In this document: one piece after another, positions 27,356 through 33,148 of the stretch
How the letters are laid out: the number at the start of each line of letters is the position of its first letter
How positions within the stretch are numbered: the stretch's first letter is position 1
NCBI GenBank assembly: GCA_030727625.1
Contig: JANRBI010000099.1
Coordinates: 1-33,148, forward strand
Direction of reading: 5' to 3'
DNA from: Salibacteraceae bacterium
Lineage (GTDB): Bacteria; Bacteroidota; Bacteroidia; Flavobacteriales_G; Salibacteraceae
DNA length: 33,148 nt
Position numbers and translations under genes: made by a program
The notes under the pieces: generated by a model
Database searches by the model: none
Told to the model about the DNA's origin: nothing
Seen by the model: only the letters and a program-made list of their open reading frames with translations

Positions 27356-28201
27356 ATGGGTTGGTTTAAAAGAATGACCGAGGGTATTAGAACCCCAACC
27401 AAAGAAAAGAAAGAGACTCCGGAAGGACTTTGGTATAAATGCCGCGATTGCAACCATGTTGTAAGTTCTGAAGAACATGCTAGTTCTTTGTGGACTTGCG
27501 AGAAGTGTGGCTATCACGAACGCATCAACTCGTTGAAGTATTTTCAAGTTTTGTTTGATAATAATCGCTACACAGAGTTGAATCCCTATATTATTTCTGG
27601 CGATCCATTAAACTTTGAAGACACCAAAAAGTATGGTGATAGATTGGCGTCAACGATAAAGAAAACTGGATTACATGACGCTGTAAGAACAGGGTACGGA
27701 GCTATTAATCGCAAAAAAGTGGTGATTGCTTGTATGGATTTCGCCTTTATTGGTGGAAGTATGGGTTCGGTAGTTGGCGAAAAAATAGCGAGAGCTATAG
27801 ATTACTCTATCGAGCACAATATGCCATTCATTATGATCAGTAAAAGTGGTGGAGCAAGAATGATGGAAGCAGCTTTTTCATTAATGCAAATGGCAAAAAC
27901 AAGTGCGAAACTTCACTTATTGGCCGAGAAAAAAATTCCGTACATAAGCTTGCTTACCGACCCAACCACTGGTGGTGTAACAGCTTCATTTGCCATGTTG
28001 GGTGATTTTAATATTGCAGAACCAGGAGCTTTAATCGGTTTCGCTGGGCCACGTGTAGTAAAGGAAACAATTGGCAAAGATTTGCCGGATGGCTTTCAAA
28101 CAGCGGAGTTTGTGCTTGAGCACGGCTTCTTAGATTTCATTGTTGAGCGTAAAAATCTGAAGGATAAAATCCATCAAATTATTTCTCTCATTAAAAATTA
28201 A
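27356..28201 (+). CDS. accD: Acetyl-CoA carboxylase carboxyltransferase subunit beta
   Basis: C4 zinc finger CRDCNHVV...[59 protein letters not shown]. Confidence 0.97.
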   Translation: MGWFKRMTEGIRTPTKEKKETPEGLWYKCRDCNHVVSSEEHASSLWTCEKCGYHERINSLKYFQVLFDNNRYTELNPYIISGDPLNFEDTKKYGDRLASTIKKTGLHDAVRTGYGAINRKKVVIACMDFAFIGGSMGSVVGEKIARAIDYSIEHNMPFIMISKSGGARMMEAAFSLMQMAKTSAKLHLLAEKKIPYISLLTDPTTGGVTASFAMLGDFNIAEPGALIGFAGPRVVKETIGKDLPDGFQTAEFVLEHGFLDFIVERKNLKDKIHQIISLIKN

Positions 28202-28210
28202 AATAAGTAA

Positions 28211-28240
28211 TTGGATGGCAGAGGTAAATCACTATCTTTG
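28211..28240 (+). promoter_or_regulatory. Full Bacteroidetes-type promoter upstream of rpsO (TTG-N19-TATCTTTG)
   Basis: TTG 28211-28213, 19-nt spacer, TATCTTTG 28233-28240. Confidence 0.7.
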
Positions 28241-28269
28241 CCGCCCTTAATAAGTAAGATAGCGTAAGC

Positions 28270-28539
28270 ATGTATTTGACTAGCGAAAAAAAACAAGAGA
28301 TATTCAAGACTCACGGCAAATCAGGAAGTGATTCTGGAACGGCTGAAGGGCAAATTGCACTTTTCACATTTAGAATTGCTCATTTAACTGGGCATTTGAA
28401 AGAAAACCGCAAAGACTTCAACACACAACAGGCACTTATCAAATTAGTAGGAAAAAGAAGATCACTTCTAGACTACTTGAAGAATAAGGACATTGAGCGA
28501 TACAGAAGTATCATTAAAGAGCTCAACTTAAGAAAGTAA
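28270..28539 (+). CDS. rpsO: 30S ribosomal protein S15
   Basis: GSDSGTAEGQIALFTFRIAHLTGHLKENRKDFNTQQALIKLVGKRRSLLDYLKNKDIERYRSII. Confidence 0.98.
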   Translation: MYLTSEKKQEIFKTHGKSGSDSGTAEGQIALFTFRIAHLTGHLKENRKDFNTQQALIKLVGKRRSLLDYLKNKDIERYRSIIKELNLRK

Positions 28540-28559
28540 TTTAATCTATTCAGATAAGG

Positions 28560-28588
28560 AAAAGGCAATTATAACAATTGCCTTTTTT
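28560..28588 (+). terminator. Rho-independent terminator between rpsO and pnp
   Basis: AAAAGGCAATT ataac AATTGCCTTTT, T-run. Confidence 0.85.
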
Positions 28589-28612
28589 CGTATCTGAACT
28601 TATCGTTTATAT

Positions 28613-30751
28613 ATGTTAATTGGACAAAGACAAACAGTTCCTTCGTTAAACGGAGAAGAGATCATCATCGAGACTGGCAAACTAGCCAAACAAGCCGATG
28701 GATCTGTGGTAGTAAGACATGGAAACACCATGATTTTAGCTGCTGTTGTAGCAAATAAAGATGCCAAAGAAGGTATCGACTTTTTGCCACTAACGGTTGA
28801 GTATCGCGAAAAATATTCAGCTACAGGTAAATTCCCTGGTGGTTATTTTAAGCGTGAAGCAAGACCTACTGACAATGAAATTTTAACTGCAAGACTCATC
28901 GATAGAGCGCTTCGTCCGCTTTTCCCAGATGATTTTCATGCTGACACTCAGATGGTAGTTAATCTGATATCATCGGATAAAGACACCCAACCTGATGCTT
29001 TAGCTTGCTTAGCTGCCTCTGCTGCGTTGGCTGTTTCAAACATCCCTTTCAATGGCCCAACCTCTGAAGTAAGAGTTGGCCGCATCAATGGTAAATTCGT
29101 CATCAATCCTAAGCTTAGCCAAATGGCTGATTGCGATATGGATATCATGGTTGCTGCTACTGCAGAAAACATCATGATGGTAGAAGGTGAAATGGCTGAA
29201 GTGAGCGAAAAAGAAATGCTTGACGCTATCAAATTTGCTCACGAAGAAATTAAATTACAGTGCCAAGCACAGCTCGATCTTGCTGCTCAAGTAGAAAAAG
29301 CAGGTGTAAAGAGAACATACGAGCATGAGCAAAACGATGCTGACTTAAAGAAATCTATCATGGATTTCTGCTACGACAAATGCTACCATGTTGCTATAGC
29401 AGCAATGCCAAAGCACGATCGTAGTGACGCATTCAAAGCCGTGAAAAATGAATATATCGGAACATTATCTGAAGAAGAAGCTGCTGAAAAAGGTGGTTTG
29501 ATCGGAAGGTATTTTCACGATGTAGAAAAAGAAGCGATGCGAAACATGATCTTGAATGATTCGCAACGTTTGGACGGAAGAAAATTAGATGAAATTAGAC
29601 CTATTTGGTCTGAAGTGGATTACTTACCAGGTACTCACGGATCTGCTGTTTTCACTAGAGGTGAAACACAATCTTTGACCACAGTAACACTTGGGACAAA
29701 ATTGGATCAACAAACGGTTGATGGAGCTTTTATCACAGGATCTGAGAAATTCATGCTTCACTACAATTTCCCTCCATACTCTACTGGCGAAGCTCGTCCA
29801 ATCAGAGGCGTTTCAAGAAGAGAAATTGGTCACGGAAACCTAGCTTTAAGAGCTCTTAAAGGAATGATTCCAACGGGCGAAGACAATCCTTACACTGTTC
29901 GCGTGGTATCTGAGATTTTAGAATCTAACGGTTCTTCATCTATGGCTACTGTTTGTGCTGGAACCTTAGCACTTATGGATGCCGGTATCAAAATCAAGAA
30001 ACCAGTAAGCGGCATCGCTATGGGCTTGATCATGGGCAAAGACGGTAAATTCAGCATTCTTTCTGACATCCTTGGAGATGAAGATCACTTAGGTGATATG
30101 GACTTCAAAGTAACAGGAACTGCTGACGGTATTACTGCTTGTCAAATGGACATTAAAGTAGATGGTCTTTCTTACGAAATCATGGAAAAAGCTTTGGATC
30201 AAGCTAAAGCTGGTCGTCATCATATTTTGGGCGAAATGCTTAAAACAATGAGCGAACCAAGAGCTGACTTCAAGCCACATGTTCCACGTATCGAAACCAT
30301 CGTAATCGATAAAGACCAAATTGGTGCTATCATAGGCCCAGGTGGAAAAATCATTCAAGAAATACAAGCTAAGACATTAACCACTATATCAATCACTGAA
30401 GTAGATAACAAGGGTATAGTTGAAATTGCTTGCGACAATCTTGAAGGAATGGAAAAAGCAAAAGCTTGGATCAACGGAATTGTTGCCAAGCCTGAAATAG
30501 GAACTGAGTATACTGGTCGTGTTAAAAACGTAGTAGCTTTTGGTGCTTTCGTTGAAATACTTCCTGGTAAAGAAGGTTTACTGCATATCTCTGAAATTGA
30601 TTGGAAGAGAATTGAAAATGTAGAAGATGTTCTTAAAACAGGCGATCAAGTAAAAGTGAAATTGGTTGAAATTGATGCTAAATCAGGTAAGTTAAGGCTT
30701 TCTAGAAAAGTATTAATGCCAAAGCCTGAGCAGAAGCCTGCGGCTCAATAA
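28613..30751 (+). CDS. pnp: Polyribonucleotide nucleotidyltransferase (PNPase)
   Basis: [70 protein letters not shown]-terminal S1 [29 protein letters not shown]. Confidence 0.98.
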   Translation: MLIGQRQTVPSLNGEEIIIETGKLAKQADGSVVVRHGNTMILAAVVANKDAKEGIDFLPLTVEYREKYSATGKFPGGYFKREARPTDNEILTARLIDRALRPLFPDDFHADTQMVVNLISSDKDTQPDALACLAASAALAVSNIPFNGPTSEVRVGRINGKFVINPKLSQMADCDMDIMVAATAENIMMVEGEMAEVSEKEMLDAIKFAHEEIKLQCQAQLDLAAQVEKAGVKRTYEHEQNDADLKKSIMDFCYDKCYHVAIAAMPKHDRSDAFKAVKNEYIGTLSEEEAAEKGGLIGRYFHDVEKEAMRNMILNDSQRLDGRKLDEIRPIWSEVDYLPGTHGSAVFTRGETQSLTTVTLGTKLDQQTVDGAFITGSEKFMLHYNFPPYSTGEARPIRGVSRREIGHGNLALRALKGMIPTGEDNPYTVRVVSEILESNGSSSMATVCAGTLALMDAGIKIKKPVSGIAMGLIMGKDGKFSILSDILGDEDHLGDMDFKVTGTADGITACQMDIKVDGLSYEIMEKALDQAKAGRHHILGEMLKTMSEPRADFKPHVPRIETIVIDKDQIGAIIGPGGKIIQEIQAKTLTTISITEVDNKGIVEIACDNLEGMEKAKAWINGIVAKPEIGTEYTGRVKNVVAFGAFVEILPGKEGLLHISEIDWKRIENVEDVLKTGDQVKVKLVEIDAKSGKLRLSRKVLMPKPEQKPAAQ

Positions 30752-30775
30752 CCTCAGACAAAAAAGGCTTTCAAC

Positions 30776-30811
30776 AAGGCGCTATTCACAAGTTGAGTAG
30801 CGCCTTTTTTT
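30776..30811 (+). terminator. Rho-independent terminator downstream of pnp
   Basis: AAGGCGCTA (30776-30784) / TAGCGCCTT (30798-30806), T-run. Confidence 0.88.
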
Positions 30812-30858
30812 ATTCACCCAATTCTTAACGTTACTTAGTGAAGTCAAAAACCTTCGCT

Positions 30859-31728
30859 ATGAGACAGTTAAAGATTCAACAACAAATTACCAATCGAGAA
30901 ACCGCCTCACTCGATAAATACCTCACCGAAATTGGACGTGAAGTATTGATTACCGCAGAACAAGAGGTTGAACTAGCTCAAAGAATAAAGCTTGGCGACC
31001 AACATGCACTTACAAAATTGGTGCAGGCAAATCTTCGATTTGTAGTTTCTGTATCAAAGCAATATCAAAACCAAGGGCTTAGCTTACCAGATTTGATCAA
31101 TGAAGGAAACTTGGGCTTAATAAAAGCTGCACAGCGATTTGACGAAACCCGAGGATTCAAGTTTATATCCTATGCCGTTTGGTGGATTAGACAAAGTATT
31201 CTTCAAGCATTGGCAGATCAAGCACGTATCGTAAGACTACCACTTAACAAGATTGGAAACATCAATAAAATTAACCGCGCTGTCGCAAAGCTAGAGCAAG
31301 AATCTGAGCGTGAGCCTACCGTAAACGAACTATCGATTGAACTTGAACTTCCTGAAAAGGAAATAAAGCAGAATATTAAAAATAGCCGCCATCACATCTC
31401 AATGGATGCACCATTGCTCGGGGATGATTCGGAAGAACGGAATATGTATGACCTGCTTGAAGGTGAGCATCATACACAACCTGAGGTTAATCTTTTAAAT
31501 GAATCTTTACGAAAAGAAATAGAGCGTTCACTGGCCACGCTGTCGAGCAGAGAAGCTGATGTAATCAAACTCTACTATGGTTTGACGGGTAAACATCCTA
31601 TGACGCTAGAAGAAATAGGCGAAGAATATGACTTGACACGAGAACGAGTAAGGCAAATAAAAGAAAAGGGAATTCGAAGATTACGTCATACAAGCCGAAG
31701 TAAATTATTACAAGATTATTTAGGCTAG
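30859..31728 (+). CDS. rpoD: RNA polymerase primary sigma factor RpoD/SigA
   Basis: ATG at 30859 ([22 protein letters not shown]); [68 protein letters not shown]. Confidence 0.96.
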   Translation: MRQLKIQQQITNRETASLDKYLTEIGREVLITAEQEVELAQRIKLGDQHALTKLVQANLRFVVSVSKQYQNQGLSLPDLINEGNLGLIKAAQRFDETRGFKFISYAVWWIRQSILQALADQARIVRLPLNKIGNINKINRAVAKLEQESEREPTVNELSIELELPEKEIKQNIKNSRHHISMDAPLLGDDSEERNMYDLLEGEHHTQPEVNLLNESLRKEIERSLATLSSREADVIKLYYGLTGKHPMTLEEIGEEYDLTRERVRQIKEKGIRRLRHTSRSKLLQDYLG

Positions 31729-31750
31729 ACTCATTAGCATTTATCAGAGG

Positions 31751-31779
31751 CCTTTTCTAATGTGGAAGGGCTTTTTTTG
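31751..31779 (+). terminator. Probable terminator downstream of rpoD
   Basis: GCCTTTTC taatgtg GAAGGGC stem (one bulge, one G-U) followed by TTTTTTT. Confidence 0.6.
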
Positions 31780-31887
31780 TTTGTCAAAAGCAATGAAAAA
31801 AGGTGCGCATTGCATTATTTTCGCTGCGCCATTTGTAGTGATTCGTTGCTTTGGCTATTTGCTAAGAACCCAATTAAAAAACACAGA

Positions 31888-33148
31888 TTGAGCCCCAAAA
31901 TTTCTCGAATAATCTGCATACTGACACTTTTGCTTTGCGCTATTGCAACGCAGTCATCTTACGGACAAACTTATACTTTAAGCCAAAAAGATAGCTTGCT
32001 TCATTTAATCGAAGAAGCGGATGAAGCGGAGCAATTTCAGCTACAAGTTCAATTTTACGAAGTAATAAGCAATGACTTTCCAGAAATAGGTTTGAAATTT
32101 CTAGAAAGACTTCATGATTATGCTCTTGCTACTGATACAGTGAATATTTTGTGGTACAAAATAGTGCTAGCCAAGAGCCTTGAACGATCAAAAGATCTCG
32201 AAACTTGTATACGAATCTGTACAGAAGTAAAAAATGATCTAAATGCTAGACCCGTACAAAAATTCAAGGCCAATATCCTGCTAAGATCTTGCTACTCTGA
32301 CTTAGGAGCTTTGGATAAGGCAATGGAAGCCGATAGAGAGATTGATTGGAGTCTGGCAAATGACAACTGGGAGAAAAATGTTCCCGAATTCTTTGATTCG
32401 ATGATGTATTTCAAGTTTGGAGAATTTGACATAGCAATTTCCTTGATAAAAGAAAGTATACGAAAACTCGATTCAACAGATTTTGACTACTGGAAGATGA
32501 GCTTGCGAAACTCACTTGGTGTATATTTTGAACATAGCAACCAGCTTGACAGTGCCTTCTCTTACTATGATCAAGCACTAGCAATGCTTAAAAAGAATTA
32601 TGAAATCGGTGTAGATTTTAGTCCAACAGAATATAGGTTTATTGAAGGTCTTTTTATTGGAAACAAAGGTCAAATACTGATGAATTTAGGGAAATATGAA
32701 GAAGCTATTGTTTTACTTAGTCAAGATTTCGAATCCAGCTCTGTTATAACTACACACAACACTTACAAAGAAAACCAGCTGCTAAGTGCATTGAAATTAA
32801 CAGAGTGCTACGTACAGACCGATCAGTTTACAAAAGCAAAATCCATGCTTCTTAAAATTCATGCTTTAGAATCACCACTGTTTCTTAAGCATTATGAAAT
32901 GGATATAGCCCGACTCAATTACCTTTATGAAGAAGCAAAAGGAGATAGTCTCAAAGCGTTTGTATATTTTAAAAGATATATAACTATAAAAGACTCGATT
33001 TCAGCAACTAATGATCGGGATAAAACATTAAAAAGTAGTATCATTTATCAAGCTGGAGTAGACGAGAAAATGCTGGAAAACCAACTCCTTCACTTATCAA
33101 ACCTCGAACAAGAAAATCAAACTCAGAAAAGGGTTCTTTGGATTCTCA
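31888..33148 (+). CDS. TPR-repeat protein truncated by the window edge; possibly the sensory part of a histidine kinase or HTH regulator
   Basis: Manual translation from TTG 31888: signal peptide (M)SPKISRIICILTLLLCAIATQSSYGQ, then TPR-like helices (ALDKAMEADREID, SLGVYFEHSNQLDSAFSYYDQALAML, GNKGQILMNLGKYEEAIVLL), ending in a coiled coil (LENQLLHLSNLEQENQTQKRVLWIL) at the edge; no stop before 33148. Confidence 0.75.
   Translation, partial: MSPKISRIICILTLLLCAIATQSSYGQTYTLSQKDSLLHLIEEADEAEQFQLQVQFYEVISNDFPEIGLKFLERLHDYALATDTVNILWYKIVLAKSLERSKDLETCIRICTEVKNDLNARPVQKFKANILLRSCYSDLGALDKAMEADREIDWSLANDNWEKNVPEFFDSMMYFKFGEFDIAISLIKESIRKLDSTDFDYWKMSLRNSLGVYFEHSNQLDSAFSYYDQALAMLKKNYEIGVDFSPTEYRFIEGLFIGNKGQILMNLGKYEEAIVLLSQDFESSSVITTHNTYKENQLLSALKLTECYVQTDQFTKAKSMLLKIHALESPLFLKHYEMDIARLNYLYEEAKGDSLKAFVYFKRYITIKDSISATNDRDKTLKSSIIYQAGVDEKMLENQLLHLSNLEQENQTQKRVLWIL

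Noticed and set aside
1-33148. CRISPR arrays, IS elements, prophage, toxin-antitoxin or restriction systems
   Set aside because: No regularly spaced repeats, transposase or integrase motifs, phage structural genes, or recognisable defence domains were seen in any frame.
1-33148. tRNA or rRNA genes
   Set aside because: No GGTTCRANYCC-type T-loop with matching cloverleaf and no rRNA core sequence noticed; not computationally scanned.

Overview
This is a Bacteroidetes-type (probably Flavobacteriia-like) chromosomal window. The lineage call is an inference from PorT, the RpoD form, and repeated TAnnTTTG promoter motifs with few Shine-Dalgarno sites. Most of the window is housekeeping or envelope genes: M42 peptidase, MltF-like lytic transglycosylase, M23/LysM peptidase, efp plus an lpxD-type acyltransferase, a GAF-SpoIIE phosphatase, an O-antigen ligase/Wzz/flippase/glycosyltransferase group, nitroreductase, TauE/SafE permease, meaB, an aminotransferase-heptose kinase-trkH-ubiE-porT run, a SpoU methyltransferase divergent from a BamA/TamA-like lipoprotein, accD, rpsO, pnp, rpoD, and a TPR protein cut by the right edge. 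I see no CRISPR array, IS element, prophage, rRNA or tRNA. I found no convincing new multi-gene system. The most interesting items are non-coding or unannotated: (1) a ~146 bp nested palindromic element at 147-292; (2) a multi-hairpin leader whose terminator-like T-tract abuts the tauE start codon; (3) face-to-face overlapping promoter motifs between spoU and the bamA-like gene, implying a TTG start; (4) two coding regions missing from the ORF track (15654-15779 and 31888-end); (5) a small uncharacterised membrane/lipoprotein group at 15654-16871.
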